This document shows, in pieces, positions 1-11,448 of a DNA stretch of 64,000 nt. The notes under the pieces are model-generated. The model was not told the origin of the DNA and did no database searches. It worked only from the letters and a program-made list of their open reading frames with translations. The translations under genes were made by a program, and so were the position numbers. How positions within the stretch are numbered: the first letter of the stretch is position 1; each line of letters starts with the position of its first letter. This DNA is from Glaesserella australis (lineage in GTDB: Bacteria > Pseudomonadota > Gammaproteobacteria > Enterobacterales > Pasteurellaceae), in the NCBI RefSeq assembly GCF_003260095.1, contig NZ_PTPX01000019.1:1-64000 (forward strand), given 5' to 3'.

Positions 1-13
1 AAAAATAAACATT

Positions 14-70
14 AGCAACAATTTTGTCCACATGGCATAGTTTTTGACGGTTCAGCAACAATTTTGTCTA
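14..70. repeat. short direct repeat pair
   Basis: The word AGCAACAATTTTGTC occurs at 14-28 and again at 54-68, exactly 40 bp apart, in the AT-rich stretch just beyond the lon stop codon. Each copy is followed by a similar ATGGCATAG / TATGCCGTA-like word. It could be the edge of a longer tandem array or an insertion-sequence end lying outside the window. Function unknown. Confidence 0.5.
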
Positions 71-109
71 CTATGCCGTAACTTACTAGACCTTATTTTT
101 TGAATACTA

Positions 110-2515
110 TTATTGAATCGCACTCACAACTTTAGATTTTTTTACCTTAATAGGCTGAGTAGATTGTGGCACAATCTCAATCCCTTCAGGTGGATTTTGC
201 AAGGCAATTGCCAATACTTCGTCAATGGTTTCAACGGCGTGAATGGCTAGGGCTTGCTTCGCATTTTCAGGGATCTCTTCCAAATCTTTTTCATTTTCTT
301 TTGGAATGATCACCGTTTTGATCCCGCCACGATGTGCCGCAAGCAATTTCTCTTTTAAACCGCCGATTGGCAATACTTTACCACGCAAGGTAATTTCGCC
401 AGTCATCGCTACATCAGCACGCACAGGATTGCCCGTCAGGCTTGAGACCAACGCAGTACACATTGCAATCCCTGCACTTGGACCATCTTTTGGCGTAGCC
501 CCTTCAGGCACGTGAACGTGAATATCCCGTTTTTCGTGGAAATCGCTTGCAATGCCGAGTTTTTCCGCTCTAGCACGAACCACCATCATCGCTGCTTGAA
601 TAGACTCTTTCATCACATCGCCCAATGAACCTGTGTAAGAGAATTTGCCTTTACCTGCCACTGATGCGGTTTCAATGGTTAAGAGATCGCCACCGACTTC
701 CGTCCACGCCAAGCCCGTTACTTCACCGATACGGTTTTGGCTATCCATTTTGCCGTAGTCAAAACGTTGTACACCGAGATACTCTTTTAAGTTCTCTTGG
801 CTGACGGTGATTGATTTGAGTTTCTTATCCATCACCAACGCTTTCACTGCTTTGCGACAGATTTTGGCAATTTCACGCTCAAGGTTACGCACGCCTGCTT
901 CACGGGTGTAGTAACGAATAATGCCTAAAATTGCACTATCATCAATGGTCAATTCCCCTGCTTTTAAGCCGTTGTTTTCTTGCTGTTTCGCAATCAAATG
1001 CTCTTTGGCAATGTGCATTTTTTCATCTTCTGTATAGCCAGAAAGACGAATCACTTCCATACGGTCTAACAAAGCAGGAGGAATGTGCATTGAGTTAGAT
1101 GTTGCCACAAACATCACATCAGACAGATCGTAATCGACTTCTAAATAGTGGTCGTTAAAGGCTTTATTCTGTTCAGGATCAAGCACTTCCAATAACGCAG
1201 ACGCAGGGTCGCCACGCATATCCTGTGCCATTTTGTCGATCTCATCGAGCAAGAACAGCGGATTTTTCACGCCGACTTTTGCCATTTTCATCATCAATTG
1301 ACCCGGCATTGAACCGATATAGGTACGGCGGTGTCCACGAATTTCCGCTTCATCACGCACGCCGCCCAACGCCATACGCACATATTTTCTGCCTGTGGCG
1401 TTCGCAATAGATTGACCAAGAGATGTTTTCCCCACACCCGGTGGACCAACTAAGCAAAGGATTGGACCTTTGAGCTTATTCAAACGACTTTGCACCGCAA
1501 GATATTCCAAAATTCGCTCTTTCACACGCTCTAAGCCGTAGTGATCTTTATCCAACACTTCTTGGGCTTTTTGCAAATCTTTCTTCACAACTGACCGCTT
1601 GTGCCACGGCATTTGTAAAATCCAGTCGATATAACCACGCACAACTGTTGCTTCTGACGAACTTTGTGGCATTGCTTTGAGCTTATTAAATTCGCTATCA
1701 ACTTTCTCTTGCACTTCTTTTGGCAATTTTGCTTCCGCAATTTTCTCTTTGAGCTTATCTAATTCACTTTGCTCTTGCTCTTCTTCGCCGCCTAGCTCTT
1801 TGCGGATCGCCTTGATCTGTTCATTCAGATAATAATCACGCTGATTTTTTTCCATTTGCTGTTTGACACGGTTGCGGATACGGCTTTCCGTTTCCATTGT
1901 GTCCATTTCCGTTGCCATTGCTAACAACAAGGCTTCAAAACGAGCAATCAAATTCGGCTCTTCTAACAACGCCTGTTTCTGCTTCACAGGAGCAATCAAA
2001 TTCGCCGACATCGTGTCTGCCAAGCGGTCTTCAAAGGTAATTTTTTGCAATTTTGGCAGAATTTCTGCAGGTACTTTTTTATTACTTTTGACGTAATTTT
2101 CAAATTCATTTAATGCCGTTTTCGCAATCGCTTTGAGTTCTTCATTATCATCTTGATAATCTGACGGCATCGGCAACACACTTGCCCAGAAGCCATTTTC
2201 ATCATCTTGAACACGCTCAATTTTGCCACGCACCTGCCCTTCAACCAGCACTTTCACCGTACCATCTGGCAAATTCAACATTTGAATAATGTTTGCCATT
2301 ACCCCCACATCATAAATATCATCTGTGGTCGGATCTTCTTTATTCGGGTCTTTTTGAGTCACTAAAAATAGCTGTTTGTTGGAATCCATCGCCGCTCGCA
2401 ACGCCTGCACCGATTTTTCACGTCCGACAAACAACGGCATTACCATATACGGAAATACCACTACATCTCGTAGTGGTAATAATGGTAAATCAATCGTTTT
2501 CTTTTTTCTTGCCAT
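110..2515 (-). CDS. lon: ATP-dependent protease La (Lon)
   Basis: Cytosolic AAA+ serine protease that degrades misfolded and selected regulatory proteins. The 801-residue protein has the usual order: N-terminal LON substrate-binding domain (from [18 protein letters not shown]), a coiled-coil middle, an AAA+ module with Walker [10 protein letters not shown] near residue 355, and a C-terminal protease domain with the catalytic serine in [11 protein letters not shown] and the lysine in [10 protein letters not shown]. The length is close to other gammaproteobacterial Lon proteins. It is transcribed leftward, divergent from hflD, with GGAG upstream of the ATG. It is host chromosome, and an uptake-like word lies inside it near 1592. 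Confidence 0.97.
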   Translation of the reverse strand: MARKKKTIDLPLLPLRDVVVFPYMVMPLFVGREKSVQALRAAMDSNKQLFLVTQKDPNKEDPTTDDIYDVGVMANIIQMLNLPDGTVKVLVEGQVRGKIERVQDDENGFWASVLPMPSDYQDDNEELKAIAKTALNEFENYVKSNKKVPAEILPKLQKITFEDRLADTMSANLIAPVKQKQALLEEPNLIARFEALLLAMATEMDTMETESRIRNRVKQQMEKNQRDYYLNEQIKAIRKELGGEEEQEQSELDKLKEKIAEAKLPKEVQEKVDSEFNKLKAMPQSSSEATVVRGYIDWILQMPWHKRSVVKKDLQKAQEVLDKDHYGLERVKERILEYLAVQSRLNKLKGPILCLVGPPGVGKTSLGQSIANATGRKYVRMALGGVRDEAEIRGHRRTYIGSMPGQLMMKMAKVGVKNPLFLLDEIDKMAQDMRGDPASALLEVLDPEQNKAFNDHYLEVDYDLSDVMFVATSNSMHIPPALLDRMEVIRLSGYTEDEKMHIAKEHLIAKQQENNGLKAGELTIDDSAILGIIRYYTREAGVRNLEREIAKICRKAVKALVMDKKLKSITVSQENLKEYLGVQRFDYGKMDSQNRIGEVTGLAWTEVGGDLLTIETASVAGKGKFSYTGSLGDVMKESIQAAMMVVRARAEKLGIASDFHEKRDIHVHVPEGATPKDGPSAGIAMCTALVSSLTGNPVRADVAMTGEITLRGKVLPIGGLKEKLLAAHRGGIKTVIIPKENEKDLEEIPENAKQALAIHAVETIDEVLAIALQNPPEGIEIVPQSTQPIKVKKSKVVSAIQ

Positions 2516-2611
2516 GGTTTGCTCTCCTAAAAATAGAATTTCTACATTATGGGGGCTGATTTGGGAAATACAAGGGAAATGTGGGATAAAGAATGCAACT
2601 AATGAAAAATT

Positions 2612-2690
2612 GTAGGGACGCCACGCTTGGCGTCCTATGTTTATACTTTACGGATATCAACATTTGGGACACGAAGCGTCGTGTCTCTAC
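2612..2690. repeat. MITE-like double-hairpin intergenic repeat
   Basis: This segment of about 79 bp lies between the divergent lon and hflD genes. It holds two hairpins: GGACGCCA/TGGCGTCC (2616-2635) and GGACACGA/TCGTGTCT (2667-2686). Its ends, TAGGGAC and GTCTCTA, are nearly complementary. Short mobile repeats with such TAGGGAC-type ends are common in bacteria. No ORF of note is present. Confidence 0.5.
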
Positions 2691-2773
2691 TTTGTTTCAT
2701 TCAAATACCCCATTCAAAACCGCCACAAAAAATGCTATATTTCACTGCAATTTTGTAAACAATTTTAAAGAAC

Positions 2774-4784
<2,011 letters not shown>

Positions 4785-4794
4785 AGTTTTGCTG

Positions 4795-4830
4795 AAAAGT
4801 GACCGCTTGCAAGCGGTCACTTTTAGGAAA
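4795..4830 (+). terminator. purB terminator built from paired uptake-like words
   Basis: A perfect inverted repeat, AAAAGTGACCGCTTG followed directly by its complement CAAGCGGTCACTTTT (4795-4824), follows the purB stop. Each arm holds a GCAAGCGGT word, one base off the ACAAGCGGT uptake-signal core of Actinobacillus and Mannheimia. Pairs of uptake sequences serving as terminators are known in Pasteurellaceae. Confidence 0.85.
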
Positions 4831-4860
4831 AATTTTGCAAATTAAATAGGGAGAAGAAAG

Positions 4861-5625
4861 ATGAAACAAACCCTTCGCCATAATAAAATTATTGAGCTGG
4901 TTAATCAGCTCGGTTATGTAAGTACTGAAGAGCTTGTCGCACAGTTGAATGTCAGTTCACAAACGATCAGGCGAGATCTGAATGAGCTTGCTGAAAATAA
5001 CTTAATTCGTCGCCATCATGGTGGTGCAGGCGCCCCATCTTCGAGTGAAAATAGCGATTATACCGAGCGAAAACATTTCTTCTCTCAACAAAAAGAGTGT
5101 ATTGGTTCAGCTGTTGCAAAAATGATTCCAAATGGTGCGTCCCTTTTTATTGATATCGGCACTACGCCTGAAGCTGTTGCATTTGCGCTTCTTTCCCATA
5201 AAAATTTAAGAATCGTCACAAATAATTTAAATGCAGCACATATTTTAAAGGAGAAAGAAGATTTCCAAATTACGATTGCTGGTGGTGGATTACGTCCTGA
5301 TGGCGGTATTATTGGTGAAGCAACGGTTAATTTTATTAATCAATTCCGTTTAGATTACTGCATTTTGGGAATTAGTGCGGTTGAACTAGATGGGTCTATG
5401 ATGGATTACGATTATCATGAAGTACAAGTCAAACGAGCATTAATGCGAAATGCACGAAATGTGGTTCTTGTGACCGATCATTCAAAATTCACTCGAAATG
5501 CTATTGTCCGATTAGGTAATATTCGAGAAGTAAATTATCTATTTACAGATAGCCAATTACCGTTAGAATTACAGCAACATTTAAATCATAGCGACGTTAA
5601 CGTCCAAATTTGTACTCGTAATTGA
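4861..5625 (+). CDS. glpR: glycerol-3-phosphate regulon repressor (DeoR family)
   Basis: The 254-residue DeoR-family repressor has an N-terminal winged helix-turn-helix ([20 protein letters not shown]) and a C-terminal sugar-phosphate-sensing domain with [10 protein letters not shown] and TNNLN motifs. The start [14 protein letters not shown] and the rest match E. coli GlpR closely, including IIGEAT and VTDHSKF. It would bind glycerol-3-phosphate and release glp operators. The start follows AGGGAGAAG. Its stop overlaps the ubiA start (ATGA), which suggests translational coupling. Confidence 0.92.
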   Translation: MKQTLRHNKIIELVNQLGYVSTEELVAQLNVSSQTIRRDLNELAENNLIRRHHGGAGAPSSSENSDYTERKHFFSQQKECIGSAVAKMIPNGASLFIDIGTTPEAVAFALLSHKNLRIVTNNLNAAHILKEKEDFQITIAGGGLRPDGGIIGEATVNFINQFRLDYCILGISAVELDGSMMDYDYHEVQVKRALMRNARNVVLVTDHSKFTRNAIVRLGNIREVNYLFTDSQLPLELQQHLNHSDVNVQICTRN

Positions 5626-6506
5626 TGATTTCTCGTTTAGCTTCTCATTTCACTCAAGATAAATGGCTTGCTTATATGCAATTAATGCGTTTAGACAAGC
5701 CAATTGGTACTCTTTTACTTCTTTGGCCAACATTATGGGCTCTTTTTGTCGCAGCAAAAGGGATGCCACCTGTCCCTATTTTAATCATCTTCATCTTAGG
5801 CGTATTTGTCATGCGCTCTGCAGGTTGTGTTATCAATGATTATGCGGATCGTGATTTTGATGGAAATGTTAAGCGTACATCACAACGTCCATTAGCAACA
5901 GGTCGAGCAACCCCAAAAGAAGCTAAAATACTTTTTGCTGTATTAATTGCGATTGCTTTTATATTGGTATTGCAACTAAATCTTTATACGATAGGACTTT
6001 CTGTGATTGCTGTGGGCTTGGCAACAGTTTATCCTTTCATGAAACGTTATACACATTTACCGCAATTTGTGTTGGGTATGGCGTTCGGTTGGTCAATTCC
6101 TATGGCATTTGGAGCAATCGGAGAAAGTTTACCCCTTTCTTGTTGGCTACTCTTTTTTGCTAACTTAGCTTGGACAGTAGCTTATGACACTCAATATGCC
6201 ATGGTTGATAGAGATGATGATTTACGTATTGGCGTCAAATCGACAGCGATTTTATTTGCACAATATGACAATAAAATTATCGCGTTACTTCAATTTACAG
6301 CGCTCTTTCTACTTATCTACTTTGGTTATATAAATCAATACGGAGTAGGATATTTTGTTACTCTCGCATTAACCGCAACCTTGTTTATTTATCAATGCTG
6401 GCTAACAAAGAAACGTGAAAGAGAGTCGTGCTTCAAAGCTTTTCTAAACAACAACTACGTTGGATTAGGTATTTTTATTGCAGTACTTATGGGTATTTAT
6501 ATTTAA
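5625..6506 (+). CDS. ubiA: 4-hydroxybenzoate octaprenyltransferase
   Basis: This integral membrane prenyltransferase attaches the polyprenyl tail to 4-hydroxybenzoate in ubiquinone synthesis. The 293-residue protein has about eight membrane helices and both aspartate-rich Mg-diphosphate motifs: [15 protein letters not shown] with SQRPLA, and the later [13 protein letters not shown]. The ATG at 5625 overlaps the glpR stop and was preferred to the TTG just upstream. It is the last intact host gene before the ICE insertion. Confidence 0.95.
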   Translation: MISRLASHFTQDKWLAYMQLMRLDKPIGTLLLLWPTLWALFVAAKGMPPVPILIIFILGVFVMRSAGCVINDYADRDFDGNVKRTSQRPLATGRATPKEAKILFAVLIAIAFILVLQLNLYTIGLSVIAVGLATVYPFMKRYTHLPQFVLGMAFGWSIPMAFGAIGESLPLSCWLLFFANLAWTVAYDTQYAMVDRDDDLRIGVKSTAILFAQYDNKIIALLQFTALFLLIYFGYINQYGVGYFVTLALTATLFIYQCWLTKKRERESCFKAFLNNNYVGLGIFIAVLMGIYI

Positions 6507-6554
6507 TAAAATGATGAAAATAGAATCAACTGATTGAATATATTCGTTTTTTAC

Positions 6555-6583
6555 TTGCAACTCATTTATAAGCTACTTATAAT
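6555..6583 (+). promoter_or_regulatory. host tRNA-Leu promoter
   Basis: TTGCAA (6555-6560) and a perfect TATAAT (6578-6583) are separated by 17 bp and lie 33 bp before the 5' end of the interrupted tRNA-Leu. This sigma-70-type promoter belongs to the chromosomal tRNA. After integration it should read through the broken tRNA into the ICE-borne tRNA-Leu and perhaps toward parA. Confidence 0.75.
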
Positions 6584-6615
6584 TATGCCTATCAAATGCT
6601 TAATCGCATACACAA

Positions 6616-6659
6616 GCCAGTGTGGCGAAATCGGTAGACGCAGCGGATTCAAAATCTGC
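6616..6659 (+). pseudogene. 5' half of tRNA-Leu(CAA) interrupted by the ICE
   Basis: This segment has the acceptor 5' strand GCCAGTG, the D arm GCGAAATCGGTAGACGC and the anticodon stem-loop with loop TTCAAAA (anticodon CAA), but no T arm or acceptor 3' strand follows. The missing part is at 53847-53902, ending in CACTGGC, the exact complement of GCCAGTG. The text after 6660 is ICE sequence. The gene is therefore split by integration. Confidence 0.88.
6646..6659 (+). other. attL core of the ICE
   Basis: The 14-bp GATTCAAAATCTGC in the anticodon stem-loop is repeated exactly at 53847-53860. The similarity extends to 18 of 19 bp including CAGC(G/A) upstream. Target use of tRNA-Leu is established for ICEHin1056-family elements. 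Confidence 0.88.
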
Positions 6660-6709
6660 TGTGTAGATGGACGGTAAATCTGGCAAAAAATCCCAAATAC
6701 CATCTCAAT

Positions 6710-6795
6710 GCCTGAGTGGTGAAATCGGTAGACACAACGGATTCAAAATCCGTCGCCCCTAAAGCGTGTCGGTTCGAGTCCGACCTCAGGCACCA
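6710..6795 (+). tRNA. tRNA-Leu(CAA), ICE-borne
   Basis: This is a complete 86-nt class II tRNA. The acceptor GCCTGAG pairs with CTCAGGC, the anticodon stem ACGGA/TCCGT encloses loop TTCAAAA (anticodon CAA), there is a long variable arm, the T arm is GTCGG TTCGAGT CCGAC, and CCA is encoded. From the variable arm through the T arm it differs from the displaced host 3' half by one base. It lies inside the ICE boundary and likely replaces the split host tRNA. Confidence 0.95.
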
Positions 6796-6852
6796 TCATC
6801 TTAGACTGCACAAAAAACAAATTTCTTTACTAATTAAAATGGAGAGATTTGT

Positions 6853-7671
6853 ATGCCACAGTCTATCAAACCGTTTATTGTTACTGTAATGTCCACTAAA
6901 GGTGGAGTAACAAAATCAACTAATGTCGCAAATATAGGTGCCTTTTGTGCTGATCACGGTATTAAAACTTTAATGATCGACACTGATGTTCAACCTACCC
7001 TATCGTCTTATTATCATATTGAAGATTCTGCACCTTTTGGATTGTATGAATTTTTCACTCGCCCTGATCTTCCATTAAATGAGATTATCTCTCGGACCGA
7101 ATTTTCTAACTTGGATTTAATCCAATCTAATGACCCACTAGATAAGCTCTCTACCGAGCTTACAAGTACACCAGGTGGTATCCTAAAATTCAATCAGCTT
7201 GTTAAAAAAATTGATGGCTATGATTTAATCATCATTGACACTAGAGGTACACGAGGCATAACTGTTGATATGACAGTCCTTGCTAGCGATCTTATCCTTT
7301 CTCCACTAAGACCAGAGTTGGTATCTGCTCGTGAATTTATGCGTGGTACCTTAGGTATATATAAAAATCTACACATTTTTACAGACTACGGTATACATCT
7401 TCCACCACTCAAAGCAGTAATTAACTGCGTTGATCATACTAATGATTCAAGAGAGGTTATCGCTAATCTCAAAGATTTATTTGCAAATACAGAGAACTCA
7501 AATATTGAATTACTTGATTTTGTAATCCCTTCTCGGGTCGCATATCGAGAAGCTGCTACTAGAGCTCTACCTGTACACAAACATAGTCCTAAAGAAGCTG
7601 AAAATATCAGGATTTTGTGTTCATTACTTTTCCCTCAATGGGTGGATAAATTCACTACAAAATATGAGTAA
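6853..7671 (+). CDS. parA: ParA-type partition ATPase
   Basis: This is a 272-residue deviant Walker ATPase (KGGVTKST near residue 16, then DTDVQPTLS and IIIDTRGTRG). ParA proteins with ParB stabilise the excised circular form of ICEs in this family. It is the first protein gene of the element, preceded by GGAGAG, and its end overlaps the start region of the helicase gene. The second Walker motif reads DTRG rather than the usual DTPP/DAPP, a variation common in ICE ParA proteins. Confidence 0.9.
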   Translation: MPQSIKPFIVTVMSTKGGVTKSTNVANIGAFCADHGIKTLMIDTDVQPTLSSYYHIEDSAPFGLYEFFTRPDLPLNEIISRTEFSNLDLIQSNDPLDKLSTELTSTPGGILKFNQLVKKIDGYDLIIIDTRGTRGITVDMTVLASDLILSPLRPELVSAREFMRGTLGIYKNLHIFTDYGIHLPPLKAVINCVDHTNDSREVIANLKDLFANTENSNIELLDFVIPSRVAYREAATRALPVHKHSPKEAENIRILCSLLFPQWVDKFTTKYE

Positions 7672-7684
7672 TAAGGGGGAAAGT

Positions 7685-9076
7685 ATGACTAAATCATCTA
7701 CTACATATCAGCCAACATTAGTTTACTCAATGAATGCTGAACAGGGAGTATTAGGCGGCTTACTCATCAATAATGAATTATGGGATGATGTTTCTCTCTT
7801 GTTGAATGAACATAATTTTTACATTGGGGCACATAAAATCATTTTTAGGGTTATGTCTCAACTTTTTGAGGCTAATTTACCTGTAGATGTAATTACTTTG
7901 GAACGGAGACTGAAAGAACTAAATTTATTAGATCAATTAGATTTTTCTTATCTCATTGAGCTTAGTAAAAATACTCCTAGCTCTGCTAATACCGCAGTTT
8001 ATGCTTCTATTGTTAAACGTGACAGTCAAGCTCGTGAGCTATTTGTTCTCGGTAATGAGCTCAAAACTGAGTCTATCAAGGTCAATTCACAAGAATCGCT
8101 AGAGACTTTATTAGAAAAGACAGAAAAAAAACTGACGGATCTTACCCTAAATGTTCATGAAGAAACCACTGTTGACCTAACAGGTGTCCTTAAACAAGTT
8201 TTACAAAAAATGGATACTAGTTGTAAAACTAATTCTGTGGTTACAGGAACATCGTTTGGTATTGAACGATTGGATTCAAATACCGCTGGAGCACAAAATA
8301 GTGACCTAATTATTCTTGCGGCTAGACCATCAATGGGAAAAACAGCCTTATCTATTGTATTTGCTGATGGTGCCCTAGAGTCTCAGAAAGATAAATCTGT
8401 GCAGTATTACAGTCTAGAAATGCCAGCAGATCAAATTCTGCAGCGTTTTATTTCTATGAAATCTCGGGTGGAATCGCAAAAGTTGCGCCAAGCAATGCTC
8501 ATGAACGACGAAGATTGGGCTAGATTTTCAACGACTTTTGAATACATCAATAATAATTGGGTAAATAGGTTGCTTATTGATGACAGTAGCTATTTAACTC
8601 CACAAATGCTGAAAACAAAGGTTCGTCGAAATGTACGGAAATATGGTCAGCCATCGATGATTATTATTGATTATCTTCAGCTAATGTCTGATCCGACCAT
8701 AAAAGATGGGCGAAATAGAAATCTTGAAATTGGGAATATTTCTAAGTCACTGAAAGAGTTAGCGAAAGAAATCAATTGCCCTGTGGTAGCTCTTTCTCAA
8801 CTCAATAGAAATTTGGAACAACGAGCAGATAAACGCCCAATGCCTTCAGATTTAAGAGACTCTGGCTCCTTAGAACAAGATGCAGATCTCTTATTATTTG
8901 TATATCGAGATGATGTCTATTACCCAGATTCGGAGTTAAAAGGAATTGCTGAAATCATCATTGGCAAACAACGTAACGGTCCGATCGGTACGGTAATGAC
9001 GAAGTTTTATGGTCAATACTCTCTCTTTGAGAATATACCTGATGAAGAATATAAATTTGGAGCAGATTATGAGTAG
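7685..9076 (+). CDS. dnaB: replicative DNA helicase, DnaB-like
   Basis: The 463-residue hexameric helicase has an N-terminal primase-interacting domain (NAEQGVLGGLLINNELWDDV) and a C-terminal RecA-like domain with Walker A ARPSMGKTAL near residue 214, Walker B IIIDYLQLM, and RDSGSLEQDADLLLFVYR. It would unwind the excised ICE during its replication. The ATG at 7685 was chosen over 7664 because AAGGGGG precedes it; the upstream start lies inside the parA end. It overlaps parB by 8 bp. Confidence 0.93.
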   Translation: MTKSSTTYQPTLVYSMNAEQGVLGGLLINNELWDDVSLLLNEHNFYIGAHKIIFRVMSQLFEANLPVDVITLERRLKELNLLDQLDFSYLIELSKNTPSSANTAVYASIVKRDSQARELFVLGNELKTESIKVNSQESLETLLEKTEKKLTDLTLNVHEETTVDLTGVLKQVLQKMDTSCKTNSVVTGTSFGIERLDSNTAGAQNSDLIILAARPSMGKTALSIVFADGALESQKDKSVQYYSLEMPADQILQRFISMKSRVESQKLRQAMLMNDEDWARFSTTFEYINNNWVNRLLIDDSSYLTPQMLKTKVRRNVRKYGQPSMIIIDYLQLMSDPTIKDGRNRNLEIGNISKSLKELAKEINCPVVALSQLNRNLEQRADKRPMPSDLRDSGSLEQDADLLLFVYRDDVYYPDSELKGIAEIIIGKQRNGPIGTVMTKFYGQYSLFENIPDEEYKFGADYE

Positions 9077-10817
9077 TGGAAAAAATCCATTTGCTAATGG
9101 AAAATCAAAAGAAGAAAGACGACTAAGTATGTTGCAGCAATTAACTCAGCCTGCAATCCACAATACATCACCAGACTATAATACACCTACAGCTCATACT
9201 GTTTCAGGTGAACATAAAAAACGTTTAATTGTAGTTACGTTGGATAAATTACGCCCCTATGAAGGCAATCCTCGTAAAACCAAAAATCCAGCCTATGAAG
9301 AAATTAAGGCATCTATTAAATCAAGAGGACTCGATCACGCACCTAATGTTACACAGCGTCCAGGCGATAGTTTTTATACTATTGCTGACGGCGGTAATAC
9401 TCGCTTACAAGCTTTGAAAGAGTTGTTTACAGAAACCCAAGATCCTCGTTTTTGGTCTATTGAATGTGTCTTTAAGCCTTGGGAGGGTGAAGCTAATGAC
9501 ATCAATTCTAAGCTCAATATGCTTATTGGACATTTAGCGGAAAATGATATTCGTGGGGAGCTATCATTTATTGAAAAAGCCTTGGGAATTAGAGAGGTTA
9601 AGGCATTATATGAAGAAAAATATAAAGAATATTTTTCTCATCGTAAATTATCAGAAAAGCTTGGTGAAAATGGATATCCGATCTCAAACCAAATTATTGC
9701 CAGAATGGAGCAATGTTTAACTTATTTATACCCCCATATTCCTAATATATTGTTATCTGGATTTGGTAAAGCACAAATAGAAAAACTATTAACCATCTAT
9801 AGAAACGCCCAGAACTCTTGGGACAAGTATAGAGAAGAATTTACTGTAAATAGTGATTTTTCTGAATTATGGATGAATACACTTTCTCCTTTTGATGAGT
9901 CACCTGAAAATTTTGCCATCTCTGAATTTGAGGATGTACTGATTGGCAACATTTCTGAAGCCTTTGCATATCAAGTTACTTATGAAGCCCTTAAATTAGA
10001 AATCAATTTGGAAGAGCGAAAATTACAACGTTTGCTAGAAAAGCAGCCCGAAATCATTCAACGTGCAACGGATAGCGAGCATCGTATACATGAAATTCAA
10101 GATAAGGAGAATCATAAAGAAACAGCTGAAACCCCAGTTACATCACAAAAAGAAGCTAAAGATGCTACTCCCTATTCTATGTCGGTATCTACAATATCGA
10201 ATGAGCCAGAATCTGTGGATGAAGTCGATCACCAATTCAATACTCCAAACGGAGATTCTAGTAACTTAGCATCTATATCAATGCCAAGTATTGATACCGA
10301 GAATGAACTCTCTGAAGCTATCGCACAACACTTTTCTGGATATGGATTAACCCCAGGTGTCAATCCAGAAACTCAGAGAGCTGAAGAAGCGATAGAAAAT
10401 GGATTGGAATTCGCAAATCAAGGTAAGCAACCCGTCACTAATATTTGGAAAATTCATCCAAATCGCTCACATAAGATGGATGCCTTTTCTCTCGCTCTAG
10501 ATATTGCAGAAGAATATGGTATTGCTCATCTTATTCAGCACGTGGTCTATGAACCCGTAGACTACAGCTTTACCGTATTACCACTAGATATTACTGAGCC
10601 AAATCAAACAACGGTCTTTATACACTCTCTACTGTCTATATTGATGACCGATAACATAGATAAAAGAGATGTAGAGCGACCATTAACATTATCTGCTACA
10701 GCATTGGTTGGTACATTACGAGATGCACCAGAAATCTCTGACCTAGTGCTCGTTCGTATTTTCCGCCTTATCCGTATTGTCCGTTATATAAAAGAACAAG
10801 TCCGTATGGGAGTATAA
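9069..10817 (+). CDS. parB: ParB-family partition protein, PFGI-1 class
   Basis: The 582-residue protein has an N-terminal ParB/Srx nuclease-fold domain (LRPYEGNPRKTKNPAYEEI, then ADGGNTRLQALKELF near residue 105) and a central helical DNA-binding region. A long low-complexity acidic linker at about 340-440 leads to a conserved C-terminal domain. The start ATG overlaps the helicase stop (ATGAGTAG). The parA-dnaB-parB order is a hallmark of this ICE family. Candidate binding sites are the palindromes at 12731-12990. Confidence 0.88.
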   Translation: MSSGKNPFANGKSKEERRLSMLQQLTQPAIHNTSPDYNTPTAHTVSGEHKKRLIVVTLDKLRPYEGNPRKTKNPAYEEIKASIKSRGLDHAPNVTQRPGDSFYTIADGGNTRLQALKELFTETQDPRFWSIECVFKPWEGEANDINSKLNMLIGHLAENDIRGELSFIEKALGIREVKALYEEKYKEYFSHRKLSEKLGENGYPISNQIIARMEQCLTYLYPHIPNILLSGFGKAQIEKLLTIYRNAQNSWDKYREEFTVNSDFSELWMNTLSPFDESPENFAISEFEDVLIGNISEAFAYQVTYEALKLEINLEERKLQRLLEKQPEIIQRATDSEHRIHEIQDKENHKETAETPVTSQKEAKDATPYSMSVSTISNEPESVDEVDHQFNTPNGDSSNLASISMPSIDTENELSEAIAQHFSGYGLTPGVNPETQRAEEAIENGLEFANQGKQPVTNIWKIHPNRSHKMDAFSLALDIAEEYGIAHLIQHVVYEPVDYSFTVLPLDITEPNQTTVFIHSLLSILMTDNIDKRDVERPLTLSATALVGTLRDAPEISDLVLVRIFRLIRIVRYIKEQVRMGV

Positions 10818-10818
10818 G

Positions 10819-11379
10819 ATGCTTAATACAACACTCAATCAAGCCATTATTTGTGAGATTTTATCTCATATTAGAAGAGGTGAAATCCATTATTGCCACC
10901 AATTAGGTTTTGATGAATCTGAATTATCAGCAATTGATAATCTAACAACACAGGAGATTCAGGATCTAAGTGAAAGTCATATTTCTTTTGCATCTATTCA
11001 AGTAAATCATGGCACATTTTGGAATCTCATTGAAGCAGTTCGAGAGAATACTCGCCAACGTAATATTATTGATAGAGCGTTGGAATTGGGTGCATCCTCA
11101 GAGATGCTGAATCATCGTTTTGGTTGGAGTTCTGCTGAAGTTTCGGCAAGAAGAAAATTACTTGGTATCAAAGAAGCAATGGGCAGAAAACGTAATGCAA
11201 CAGAAGAGGAAGAGCATCTTGTTTGGCAACTGTGGAATTCTCATAAGGACTCTTTAACTCAAAATGTTGAACAATCCGAAGAAGGTTTAGACTTACTGAT
11301 GTTTATTGCTGAAGAATCCAAAGTAAGTTTGACTGAAGTCTCCCGTTTAGTTTCTTTATGGGAAAAAGGGAATCTCTAG
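10819..11379 (+). CDS. DUF2857 family ICE protein
   Basis: The 186-residue protein begins two bases after parB with GGGAG upstream. Its middle region (LELGASSEMLNHRFGWSSAEVSARRKLLG) resembles the DUF2857 family found right after parB in PFGI-1-type ICEs, with a helix-turn-helix-like segment around residues 95-125. The function is unknown; position suggests a maintenance or regulatory role. A stem-loop terminator follows. Confidence 0.7.
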   Translation: MLNTTLNQAIICEILSHIRRGEIHYCHQLGFDESELSAIDNLTTQEIQDLSESHISFASIQVNHGTFWNLIEAVRENTRQRNIIDRALELGASSEMLNHRFGWSSAEVSARRKLLGIKEAMGRKRNATEEEEHLVWQLWNSHKDSLTQNVEQSEEGLDLLMFIAEESKVSLTEVSRLVSLWEKGNL

Positions 11380-11385
11380 ATAAGA

Positions 11386-11413
11386 AAACCGAGATAGGGG
11401 GCTATCTCGGTTT
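11386..11413 (+). terminator. hairpin terminator after the parA-parB operon
   Basis: Perfect 12-bp inverted repeat AAACCGAGATAG / CTATCTCGGTTT with a GGGG loop. The downstream T run is weak (TTGATACTTTT). Confidence 0.7.
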
Positions 11414-11448
11414 GATACTTTTCATTATCCATACGCATGGAGCTGCAC

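Noticed and set aside
6616-6690. A second functional tRNA-Leu
   Set aside because: It has D and anticodon arms but no T arm or proper acceptor 3' strand; the missing half is at 53847-53902.
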